DNA of 64,000 nt from Taenia hydatigena (lineage: Eukaryota > Platyhelminthes > Cestoda > Cyclophyllidea > Taeniidae): positions 1-64,000 of the forward strand of contig JADWOT020001685.1 in the NCBI GenBank assembly GCA_036345935.2. The letters are read 5' to 3'. The notes under the pieces are model-generated. The model made no database searches, was not told the origin of the DNA, and saw only the letters and a list, made by a program, of their open reading frames with translations. How positions within the stretch are numbered: position 1 is the stretch's first letter; every line of letters begins with the position of its first letter. Position numbers and translations under genes: made by a program. This document shows positions 37,271 to 49,002 of this stretch, piece by piece.

Positions 37271-38039
37271 CCTTGCAGTATTCATCTGTATTCGCCCTCT
37301 GACGTCTCTGGAATGATGGGGTGAGGTGAGAATAAGAGGAGAAGGAGAGGACGGAAGTGAAGGATGAAGGGATGACTTAAAGTCGAGTAGGAAAGGAAGC
37401 GGATATGAGGCACTGACAAATAGTTAAAGCGGACTTCATGACAGAGAAGGTTTTAAGGCGTAGAAGGGCATGTCCGATGATTTGTTGTGCAATTGACCTC
37501 CTCTAATTTGACGCGTCTTAATCGATTAGTAGCACGTGTCATGTGGTGTGCCTCAATGTCGTCTCGTGTCGGCTTTTGACAGCATCCCTTGCAGGTGTTT
37601 TTGTGGGAGTAGGCATCACTTGCCTTCGTTCATTTCTACCTTAAGCGGATTTCGTGCATCATTGTGCATGAAAAGGAGGCAATGGGGAATGGAAAGGGTC
37701 ACCAGCACTACTCTGCTTCGAATCAATCGCTTTGCCTTGTCGAGATTTCTTGTCCTCAGTCATTTTACCCCTGATATTTTCTTTTGGAAAAACAGCTTTT
37801 GAGCGTCCAGAGGCAATAAAAGCAATGCGAGTAAAAAATTTGGAGACGCTCTCTTAAGGATTGTTATGGAGTTGACGAAGGTAAGTCATTTGCTACCTTA
37901 TACCAGGGAAAGAATGGCACTGACTGCAACTTCTTGGTATAGAGGAGGCACCATTCTTCTTCAGCCAAATATATCGATAAAATATTTGGGTGAGAAGAGA
38001 AGACGAGACGTTAACGGAAGGAAAGTGAAGAAAGGGACA

Positions 38040-40681
38040 AGGCCATCGTCGAAAGTCTCTGTACAGTGCTGTGGCACTGTGTTCCTTATTCTCTTCTCAA
38101 TTTATTCCACGTTTCCTTAGATCCCTCCACTTGCCTATTTTCCTATCTATGCGTTCGAGTGAATTATGTGAGAATCGTCTTTATGGGAGGGGTCAGAGTT
38201 TCCATCAAACGGTACGCTCAAAACCAGGCCACAGCTTTGGCTCTCTTACGTCCTTGGAATAGCAGAGTGAAAGATTAGTCGAGTTATAAAGATTTTGAGC
38301 GAGATGGTGGAATTGATTGATGACAAGCAGGCTGAGGTTAACTACGCTGCGGTCGAGCATGACTTCTAATAGCGACTAGCGAATCTACTCATCTGCAAAT
38401 CTTTACCCCTTTTCTTAGGTACGTGCCCTTTGACAATTTGTTTGCATTTCTACTAAAACTAATTGCCCACCCAACTGTAGAAATGCCTACCTCATTGCCT
38501 GCTACGCGTAACAATAGCTACTAAGCATGATTTTATTTGTGTTGACATTCCACCCCGAAATTTGGCAGAAACTAGGCATAAGATGAAAGAGGAGCGCAAT
38601 GTATGGAGGGAACGGATAGGCAACGTTTAACACTCCCCTAAATTCTTCACGAAAACATAAATCTTGGATCACTCAACGTAAAGTAAAGAGATCATCCACA
38701 CATGGCGATCTACCCCAACGTCTGCTTGGCAGGATCAAGAGTCCGACAAATCATTCATATCAAGTTGCGCTTATGCACAATGGTAGGCACTTTAGACACT
38801 GCCAAGTAGTGTAGATGTTTGAGGTAAGAACGGATTCCAAGCACCTACCTGGTTAGCTAAAATGAAGGTGATTGGCTACTCAGCTGCATGTTGGTACGAG
38901 AAACTGCAGCACCATGAGTACATGGTTTGACGAAAAACTGTATGCTCCTAGCAATTTATGCATGCATGATGTACCCGGTCCGGTCCCTTCACCTCCTTCA
39001 AATCCAGCATCATTTCTTCCCTCTCTCCTCAAGTTTGAAGGCGAGGATGAGATGAATGTGCCTTTACACCTATACACATGCACACACACGTTCCTACCTG
39101 TTGTTTTGTGATCCAATCCCAAATGGACGAATAAAGTGGACAATGACAGACACAAACTTTGGCAAGCAGCCAGACAATAGTAAATAAATTGCAGAAACTG
39201 AGCAGGAAAATAGGAGAGGAAAGCACACCATCTTATCCATTACTGTAGAGTGCCAGGTAGAGGGATTCTCCATGGAGAAATAAGGGTTGGGTGGTGAGAT
39301 GGGCAGGTAGGAATTAGGCTAGTTTACGAGTCACAAAGTAAGAAGTGAAGGCAACGCGCCCACCTTCTCCCTCGAAAGGGTAAATGAAGTAGGGATGGTA
39401 GACTAAATTGAAGTGATGTGGTGTAGGGCAAACTAAAGCGACAGAGAGAAAGGTTGAAATAAAAGTTTACTGGCAATATAAGCGTACCTATGCTAAAACG
39501 CGAGTTGGTTTTAAGTCGAGTGTGATTGAGTCAGATCCAGTCTAACCTATCCTAGTCTGATCTAGGTTTTGATTGTATGCATTATTTAAACATGCCACAA
39601 TCATGATTGAGACATAAAGGCTGCTGAAAGACGATGAGGTAAGAGGGGAAGCTGACAGAGAGTTGAGACGTTCTTGTAGCACCAAAGTGGAAAAATAAAG
39701 ACATGAAGCCAAAAAATGTAGGGGGACGCTTACTCCCCCCTTTCGATTGAGTAGTTTACGAGGTGTACACGTGGTGAGGCATAATGCAAGATGCATTTCT
39801 GTAAGTTAATTAATCTCCGACTGATTGCTATTTGACATCTTTTTCTTAATGCGAATGATGATGTCATTCTAGCCAAATTGGCAAACCGTAAATTTACTAA
39901 ATCATCTTCGACTCCAGCGATTGAAGGGAGACAAGTGCGAATGTTGTAGAGGTGCCGCTAAAGTAACGCGCAAAGGTTCCCTCCATGGTGGGCCACTGTC
40001 TTTTTGCACCCACAAAATATAATCGCCAGACTTGATGTCCACCCTTATTTGTTTCTCCTGCTTGATTTCCTCCGATATGGTTTTCACATGAAAGCGTTAG
40101 TGGTAGAGTATGCAGTAGAAGAGGTTAAGTTTCTATGTAGTTTTTCCTTAGATCAGATAGTCAAATAAAATAGGGTTTTAGTCTCCAGCAGCTGGGACTG
40201 GACATCTCATAGGTAACACTACCACTTCGCAACTGTCAGTATGTGAACACCATCCATGTAGATGAACTGCCTTTCTTAAGTAAAGGCGACTGCTCAATCA
40301 ATAAGTAGCGTGACAATTTAGTAAGGCATCAAACAGCTATCATTTTCTGCTATTTGTGCGATTTTTTAAATAAGTGTGCACGGCTTTGTAGCCAGTCTCA
40401 TTCCTTTCCATCATTAGATGCTCAATGAATCTTTTCAAACGATTAGAAGCCTTCTGGATACGCCAAATGGAAGTGGTGGGACCGTAACACAATTGGAATT
40501 AGTTTCCCCGCAGGAATTTCGCGTAATTTGCGTGGCCTCCTACTAACGGCAGATAGTAAATGGGATTTACATTCGTATTTGCCCTAATCAGCTGTCGCAT
40601 AGTATGCGCAAATTTTGTTTTCGTAAAGAAAATACGAAAATAGAATATGCTATTTAAAGCACATTAGTAGACATTTAGTTT
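38040..40681. repeat. Large direct duplication, copy 1
   Basis: Begins AGGCCATCGTCGAAAG and is almost identical to 40683-43298, with scattered single-base changes. Copy 1 has 25 extra bases at about 39204-39229. It ends at the single N. Sequence before 38040 is not repeated after the N. Confidence 0.95.
39050..40681. repeat. Repeat R1, copy C (first image, internally deleted)
   Basis: 39050-39830 matches copy A at about 5510-6300. The sequence then jumps straight to the equivalent of 8860 onward. The copy is cut by the N. Confidence 0.65.
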
Positions 40682-40682
40682 N
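40682..40682. other. Single ambiguous base (N), likely contig join
   Basis: The only non-ACGT base in the window. It sits exactly between the two near-identical 2.6-kb copies. Confidence 0.95.
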
Positions 40683-43298
40683 AGGCCATCGTCGAAAGTC
40701 TCTGTACAGTGCTGTGGCACTGTGTTCCTTATTCTCTTCTCAATTTATTCCACGTTTCCTTAGATCCCTCTACTTGCCTATTTTCCTATCTATGCGTTCG
40801 AGTGAATTATGTGAGAATCGTCTTTATGGGAGGGGTCAGAGTTTCCATCAAACGGTACGCTCAAAACCAGGCCACAGCTTTGGCTCTCTTACGTCCTTGG
40901 AATAGCAGAGTGAAAGATTAGTCGAGTTATAAAGATTTTGAGCGAGATGGTGGAATTGATTGATGACAAGCAGGCTGAGGTTAACTACGCTGCGGTCGAG
41001 CATGACTTCTAATAGCGACTAGCGAATCTACTCATCTGCAAATCTTTACCCCTTTTCTTAGGTACGTGCCCTTTGACAATTTGTTTGCATTTCTACTAAA
41101 ACTAATTGCCCACCCAACTGTAGAAATGCCTACCTCATTGCCTGCTACGCGTAACAATAGCTACTAAGCATGATTTTATTTGTGTTGACATTCCACCCCG
41201 AAATTTGGCAGAAACTAGGCATAAGATGAAAGAGGAGCGCAATGTATGGAGGGAACGGATAGGCAACGTTTAACACTCCCCTAAATTCTTCACGAAAACA
41301 TAAATCTTGGATCACTCAACGTAAAGTAAAGAGATCATCCACACATGGCGATCTACCCCAACGTCTGCTTGGCAGGATCAAGAGTCCGACAAGTCATTCA
41401 TATCAAGTTGCGCTTATGCACAATGGTAGGCACTTTAGACACTGCCAAGTAGTGTAGATGTTTGAGGTAAGAACGGATTCCAAGCACCTACCTGGTTAGC
41501 TAAAATGAAGGTGATTGGCTACTCAGCTGCATGTTGGTACGAGAAACTGCAGCACCATGAGTATATGGTTTGACGAAAAACTGTATGCTCCTGGCAATTT
41601 ATGCATGCATGATGTACCCGGTCCGGTCCCTTCACCTCCTTCAAATCCAGCATCATTTCTTCCCTCTCTCCTCAAGTTTGAAGGCGAGGATGAGATGAAT
41701 GTGCCTTTACACCTATACACATGCACACACACGTTCCTACCTGTTGTTTTGTGATCCAATCCCAAATGGACGAATAAAGTGGACAATGACAGACACAAAC
41801 TTTGGCAAGCAGCCAGACAATAGTAAATAAATTGCAGAAACTGAGCCATCTTATCCATTACTGTAGAGTGCCAGGTAGAGGGATTCTCCATGGAGAAATA
41901 AGGGTTGGGTGGTGAGATGGGCAGGTAGGAATTAGGCTAGTTTACGAGTCATAAAGTAAGAAGTGAAGACAACGCGCCCACCTTCTCCCTCGAAAGGGTA
42001 AGTGAAGTAGGGATGGTAGACTAAATTGAAGTGATGTGGTGTAGGGCAAACTAACGCGACAGAGAGAAAGGTTGAAATAAAAGTTTACTGGCAATATAAG
42101 CGTACCTATGCTAAAACGCGATTTGGTTTTAAGTCGAGTGTGATTGAGTCAGATCCAGTCTAACCTATGCTAGTCTGATCTAGGTTTTGATTGTATGCAT
42201 TATTTAAACATGCCACAATCATGATTGAGACATAAAGGCTGCTGAAAGACGATGAGGTAAGAGGGGAAGCTGACAGAGAGTTGAGACGTTCTTGTAGCAC
42301 CAAAGTGGAAAAATAAAGACATGAAGCCAAAAAATGTAGGGGGACGCTTACTCCCCCCTTTCGATTGAGTAGTTTACGAGGAGTACACGTGGTGAGGCAT
42401 AATGCAAGATGCATTTCTGTAAGTTAATTAATCTCCGACTGATTGCTATTTGACATCTTTTTCTTAATGCGAATGACGATGTCATTCTAGCCAAATTGGC
42501 AAACCGTAAGTTTACTAAATCATCTTCGACCCCAGCGATTGAAGGGAGACAAGTGCGAATGTTGTAGAGGTGCCGCTAAAGTAACGCGCAAAGGTTCCCT
42601 CCATGGTGGGCCACTGTCTTTTTGCACCCACAAAATATAGTCGCCAGACTTGATGTCCACCCTTATTTGTTTCTCCTGCTTGATTTCCTCCGATATGGTT
42701 TTCACATGAAAGCGTTAGTGGTAGAGTATGCAGTAGAAGAGGTTAAGTTTCTATGTAGTTTTTCCTTAGATCAGATAGTCAAATAAAATAGGGTTGTAGT
42801 CTCCAGCAGCTGGGAATGGACATCTCATAGGTAACACTACCACTTCGCAGCTGTCAGTATGTGAACACCATCCATGTAGATGAACTGCCTTTCTTAAGTA
42901 AAGGCGACTGCTCAATCAATAAGTAGCGTGACAATTTAGTAAGGCACCAAACAGCTATCATTTTCTGCTATTTGTGCGATTTTTTAAATAAGCGTGCACG
43001 GCTTTGTAGCCAGTCTCATTCCTTTCCATCATTAGATGCTCAATGAATCTTTTCAAACGATTAGAAGCCTTCTGGATACGCCAAATGGAAGTGGTGGGAC
43101 CGTAACACAATTGGAATTAGTTTCCCCGCAGGAATTTCGCGTAATTTGCGTGGCCTCCTACTAACGGCAGATAGTAAATGGGATTTACATTCGTATTTGC
43201 CCTAATCAGCTGTCGCATAGTATGCGCAAATTTTGTTTTCGTAAAGAAAATACGAAAATAGAATATGCTATTTAAAGCACATTAGTAGACATTTAATT
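40683..43298. repeat. Large direct duplication, copy 2
   Basis: Restarts at AGGCCATCGTCGAAAG immediately after the N and follows copy 1 base for base, apart from a 25-base deletion and scattered substitutions. It then continues past the end of copy 1 into further R1 sequence. Confidence 0.95.
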
Positions 43299-43890
43299 TG
43301 ATGACTTGCGCATATGGAACAACAACCTTGGGTGCCTCTTCTTCAAAACTAAACTGCTTTCAGTTTAAATGATGCCGCCTTCACAGTCAGTTAGAGTTAC
43401 GTCTTAAAAACTTGGCGAAAATCAGTCTTGCCTCTTGTTTTGATAACAACGCTTTAAAGACACCTTTTGCAAATCGATTTCATGCTCGCTATTTAAAACT
43501 GAATGCGGGGCCTACTTCAGCCGGAAAGATTTTGGTACCTGCGGAAGCAACATGATTTGTAAAGCAACATTTGCACTCATAGTGAGGCTATACGATGATA
43601 TTACCATTCTGATATGCGAATTGATACTTAATTTGACAATAGCGTAGACCGCACGTGAAGGTCACATTCGAATAAGAATCTTAACTACCTCGGATTGCAC
43701 TTACTCAAATCGCGTCTGGTGAGTGTACTTAAAACGCATTTAGCTTGCTAATAGAGAGAAATCGGGCAATCTTTTCAAGTCCCTCTGCTGCATCCATCAT
43801 CACCAGCACTTCAGGCATGAATGATTCTACCAATGTAAATTGTGTCACCTCTTGGATACTGCATTGGTCACAACAGAGACAACAGTGAGA
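41690..43890. repeat. Repeat R1, copy C (second image, continues to the R1 end)
   Basis: The same internally deleted R1 copy as at 39050. Here it runs on through 43300-43890, matching copy A up to about 10230 (ATTCTACCAA.GT, GTGCCAC/GTGTCAC and AGAGACAA shared). Confidence 0.65.
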
Positions 43891-46639
43891 AAGTTGAAAA
43901 AGGAAGAGTATTGAGAGCTCGCCCTAAAAAGTGGTGTTCATCAGAGTGGTTAAGGCGCAGAACATGACAAGACACTCAGCTAATTCAAACTTATTCGCAT
44001 CTGAACGAGGAGTGAAGCAATAACGCAGATCACTTTAAAATTTGGTACTCGTAAGCGATTCCCACAGCGCACGCAACAAAAGCTTCACAAAGAGGCAATT
44101 TTGTCTATTTTAAGCCCTAAATAATCTACAACATTAAGTAAAGCTAAATCTTTCCAGCCATTCCCTTCACCGCCAAATTGAATCGTTCTAGCTAAAACCA
44201 TGACAAGCACAATAAGCAGTGAAATCGCACCACCGTCAGATAATATTCCAAAAAAAATCAGGGCGGCAAATAAATAAGAGAAATGATACCGCTGAGGGGG
44301 GCACTACACTTCCTCGACTGCAACATTCACCATCATCGAAAGGCAGGTTCGCCATCTCTATGTGCTGTCGCTTGAACTGCAGCGCCATATTCGAGAGGCT
44401 TGTTTGTTCCCTGTCCGCACAAGTAACATAGAAACCTGCTGACAAAGGAGACAAATCGCCTCCACCTGTTATGAGAGTTTTTTTCCAGGATCGTGTGCTG
44501 CGTTACTAAGTTTGTCTCTCTTCAGCGTTTGTTGACCCACAGACACCCGCTGCAATGAATGCCTTTGAGATGCTGTGGTACTCCTCTCTTCCCACCACGC
44601 AGTGTCTACTTCTCTCTGAAGGAAGGAAGTAAAGCAGCCGCAGTAAGGAAAAGGCGATCAAATGTGGAAAAGTGAGTTGGTGAATGGAGCAATTCAAGCA
44701 AATCGTAGAGTCAAAATCAGGTAGGACATCGACTTGCCATCAAACGATCGACCAAATGAGATCTCACTTTGCCCAGGATAGAACTGTTGATTTGGCTGAC
44801 TAAAGGGGCATGTTTGAAGCAAATGTCGTGTGATACACCCAATATTTCATTACTTCATGCATCTGTTTACCTTGTCGCTAAGGCTATGCAAATTTATTTT
44901 AAAATGATGGTGAGTTCTTCGAGAATGTACGAGCAGTTTATGTGCATGTCGTGTGAATCTCGTGTTATCATTTCTTTAGTAAAGTAAATGATTCGAAGCA
45001 GTAGAAAAACAAATTATTTAATGGAGTGGTGTTTTGATTTCCGGGCTCGTAGTAGCCTTGGATGAGCACCATACATTTGTTAAAAATCTTGGCGCTTTTT
45101 TAAATGTGCCTCTTAATATGCGTATTCACCACGTCTCAATGCATTGCAATAACCGCTTCTCACAGGTGGGAATAATGAATTGTTCATTTGCCTTTCGTAA
45201 TACTCAGTACTTAACTGTGGATAAGCAAATTACCTTCTATAACTTGCAGCCTCAGACAATTAATCTAGGTGATTTTAGCCGGGCAGACGAATAATAAATT
45301 TACGGCTTCTTGTGATGAAATTTCCCTGGGATGACAATCCTTTAAGCTAGCAACATGAAAGCTGAATTGAACAAGGCATAAGACACGGGGGAGAGAGATA
45401 TATAGGCTACGCAATCGGTAACTTTTATATAATATAAGCTCTTCAAAGTGCTAACGACCATCAAGATGCGGTGGTAGATGAATTGAGGTTAAGTAACCCA
45501 CAAAAAAGCCTTCCAAGTCTGATGACATTTTATTAAAAGATTTCCACTGACAGAGGCGATTACGCAAGTTCAGTTACCTCTGATAGTTTTATATCAATGA
45601 TCACGACCACAAAATTAACCGACCGAATGCAATGCATTACGAAAGTCTTGAATTGAACTCTTAATGCGCGAAATCCAGCCACTGCATTATTGCATTTACA
45701 ACAAATAAATTCGCTAGTTGGATATCTTTATTGGCTATCTTGGGTTGTAAACTTTTAAGAATGCCCGACTATCATTTTGAAAAAATGCAAAACTGGATCA
45801 AACACATCATCAAATAAGGTTTAATTTTAATTTCACAAACAAAAATAGATCCTCTTTAGGAAAAGTTTTCCTTATTGCGGAGTTTGTATGGCAGTGTTTA
45901 TGCAGAAGAACCACCCTTGCGAAGGCAGCGTACTGCGTCTCTAGAGCCCAATGTTCCACATTAAATGAACGCGAAGAACTCGACAATGGCACTGAAGATC
46001 TCTTGTATGTCCGTCTTTAACTGTCAGCGTGTGAACTTCTAGTGCGTGGGCCAGCATGGGATCCTACTGTTTAATGCTGATGTTTACTATTCGAACTTGG
46101 GATGAACTAATGTTTCATTAGTAAAAACATAAAGGGCTTCGAGACAATTTATTTTAACAGCTCCGGGCCGCGATCGACACCGTCACCTTCAAATTGCAAC
46201 AAAAGTAGGAGAATTTGATTGCGTGCACCGATAGCTTAGATGCATACGATTTTGTGCAGCAAGGGCGACAGAAGTAAAAACCGTTAAATTGATGGGTCTC
46301 TTGCTGGCTGCTGATGTAAATGATAACACTGCAGTCCGCACTTAAGTGTGTATTGAATGCTGAATCTGTGCACGAAACGTTTGATGCCTGCAGCACTAGG
46401 AAGTCAAACATTCCAGCCACTTCTTACTTTGTGAGTGAATGGCGTTTTTATTAAAGGTTAAATGATTTTCGTAGCCTCAGTAGAGCGAATGCGCAATAGT
46501 AAGAGTTAGGACTCGCAGCTAGACGCAGACCGTATTTAAAACATTGTGAAGGCAACTTATTCTTTCGTAATAAACCAATGCCTGATGAAGTGTGTTTACT
46601 GGTTGAAGGCCCTACATAATAATATAGTTATACGCACAG
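43891..46639. other. Stretch without a supported gene
   Basis: A frame at 45034-45294 plus reads well but lacks a start or a convincing acceptor. A short plus-strand run at about 46160 after TTTTAACAG (LRAAIDTVTFKLQQK and stop) looks like a terminal exon but is isolated. No family recognised. Confidence 0.35.
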
Positions 46640-46738
46640 AAATTGACCGACTGGATGGTTGGTCCAAACAGCCCAACGTTGACCGTCACGCTGTTGTCAG
46701 ATCAGGAGATGGGGAGGACAGTGAAAGCGGCGGTGTAG
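46640..46738 (+). CDS. Possible internal exon, product not recognised
   Basis: 99 bases between TACGCACAG| and GTAG|GTGAGC, phase 1 on both sides. The frame reads IDRLDGWSKQPNVDRHAVV followed by a Gly/Asp/Ser-rich end. No neighbouring exons were identified, so it stays tentative. Confidence 0.22.
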   Translation, partial: KLTDWMVGPNSPTLTVTLLSDQEMGRTVKAAV

Positions 46739-48955
46739 GTGAGCGGTCTGTCAGTTCAGTCCCAATAGGGCTACGCCAACCCTATTTATGTGCGGGAAGT
46801 TTTCTACGATGCAGACTAAGCGCATTGGGCGCATAGTCCGCATGATGTGCGCCTTCATTAGGCCACGGTTTGCTTAAAGGATGACAAATTTCCTTCCCTG
46901 ACAACACCAGCTAAAGGGTGCGAGCATGTAGAGTGAAGATCTACAATTGTGTGCTTAGACCACTCAAAGTGAGATGAGCACTTGATTTACTAAAATTTTG
47001 CTTATTAATGGCACAATTAATCGCAATACGATAAGCTGCTGATAAAATTCATTACCTTGTTATTATCTCCGCTCAAGGCCATCACTTCTACTAAATCGCT
47101 ATGTCGAAATTTGCCTCCAAAATTGTTTACCTTCATTAATAAAGAGACTGTTTACTCAAGTTGTGAAGTCAGGCACATCTTACCTATTTTTGACAAATAA
47201 AGTGGCACGTTGAACAATTGCCGTTGGACAGAGTTGCGGTGAAGCACTTGCATTTTGCAAACTGACGGCAGCGCTATATCACCCAGTGATGGTATTTTGC
47301 TGTGCCAGACTCAAATGGGACTGTTGTTGCCGCTTTTACTCACGACAACGATTCCAATGCAGTGGTGTTTACTAATGAGGCATTGAACCTTTCTGCATAG
47401 ATCATACTGTGTTCCTATGCGCTATAAGAGCATAAAATACAATTTATATGTTGATGCCCATAATATGTATTATATTTGTGTTACTGTACCTAATCATGTT
47501 GTTTGCGGCGAAAGTGTTGGTGTGAATCATAGTCGTGTGGGTGTAGAGAAGGCACCAGTAAATGATGACTTGGTAATGTAAGGGGGCGGTCGCACAATAG
47601 TTTTTGACAAACTTTGAATAATATGTCAATAATCGGCTTGTATAATTAAGAGATCTGATTTCAAAGTGCCAAACATTTTGACGAACGTCATGCATACGAA
47701 GACGGCCGATTATAACCAGTGAGTTTATCGATGAGATGGTTTTGAAGCCTTGTAAATTTTTGGTCAACTGTGAATATGACAACATCAATTGGATTGGCTC
47801 AGAGGAGTCTGTTCACTACATTGACTCCCTAAAATGTAATGGATTGAGGGCTGCAGAAAGGAATGGCAGAAACTGTGTTTTTGTATAGTTGTCATAAGCA
47901 GAGTTATTATTGAAGAGATTCCCTTGGTAGTCAGAATTGTTTGTCTGAAATGCATCAGAAAGTTTTGCCTACAGGTTCAAGCGGTGTAGGGATTATTGTT
48001 AAGGTGGGATTTTAACCGGCGCAAGATGTGGTGGATAAGACCCAACCCTTGCAACTGCTATTCACTGACGTAGTGTCCCCAAGATCCCAACACAGAGGTG
48101 CCATACAAATGCAAACCAGACAGTGATAAACAAAGTAATTACAATGCTTTAGCTACACTCATGCATAATACGATTTGTTTTATCAGAAATGCTGGAAGGA
48201 CTCTTTATTCAGTATTTTACTACGCGGTGAGTAGAGGTAAATAATGGTTCATTTAGAGCTTGTACAGTTCAACTACAGGTGGGTCGCATTCTTAAAAAGG
48301 TTGGCACAGTTTTAAAATTTTGAAGGTTGATATCAATGTTCGTGAGTGGGAGAAAGATCACTGCAATCGAATATGACACCTAAATGTGCAGTAAATACGC
48401 TTTCTGAACACAGACGTCGACAACCAGACTCCTCCAGGTCAAAAAGGGAATTCAAAGCCTACTATCTGCAAGTAGGCAGCAAAGCAAGCTCAAAGTAAAG
48501 AGTAGCACCTGAGAATGATCAACTCTGAGATTAGTTGACAAGCCTATAGAAGTTAATAACGAAAAAATTGTAGGCAGAACTAAACTATGCATTGCCTGAG
48601 TTCAGGGAAAGCAAATGTTTGTACCTTTTTAAAAAGGTTTGTATTTTTATGTTAAAAAATTGAATTGCATGTTAGGTAATCTTACAAGTGACGTATAACC
48701 TAGCACGTGGGATCAGTAAACAAGATGAGCACCCACTAATCATTAACTTTCATCGGCCACCGTTGCCTCAGTTGTTTCTCACGAGTGCAACCAGATTGCC
48801 AACCGTGAGAGCGTGGTGAAAAACCGGTTTGGTAGTACCGCTATTGTGAACATGATAGGTGGAAGTGTGGGCGTTTTCGAAGGTCACCAGATTTGTCCAT
48901 GTTTACAGCGTCACCCACAGCCGTTTCAGTGATCCAGTTAGACCGCAGACGTCCC
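46739..48955. other. Stretch with a possible retrotransposon relic, otherwise empty
   Basis: Apart from the pol-like fragment at 47576-47662 (minus strand), I see no supported gene between 46739 and the nitrobindin promoter. AT-rich with background-level open frames. Confidence 0.4.
47576..47662 (-). mobile_element. Possible decayed Ty3/gypsy-type pol fragment
   Basis: The minus-strand peptide contains EIRSL...TYYSKFVKNYCATAPLH. This resembles the reverse transcriptase to RNase H junction of gypsy-type elements (.RSFLGL..YYR.FVK....A.PLH). It has three extra residues before YY, no catalytic motif nearby, and stops on both sides, so it is at best a small relic. Confidence 0.38.
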
Positions 48956-48963
48956 TATATAAG
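48956..48963 (+). promoter_or_regulatory. TATA box of the nitrobindin-like gene (TATATAAG)
   Basis: TATATAAG lies 47 bases before the ATG at 49003. Transcription would be expected near 48985-48993, leaving a leader of 10-20 bases. Confidence 0.65.
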
Positions 48964-49002
48964 GTCAGGCGTCACAGCCAAGTGCTAACAGCACACTTTG
49001 CC

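Noticed and set aside
38071..42705. Identical pairs of small frames (for example 38071/40714, 38872/41515, 39542/42160, 39902/42520)
   Set aside because: Their conservation only reflects the near-identical 2.6-kb duplication at the N and is not evidence of selection.
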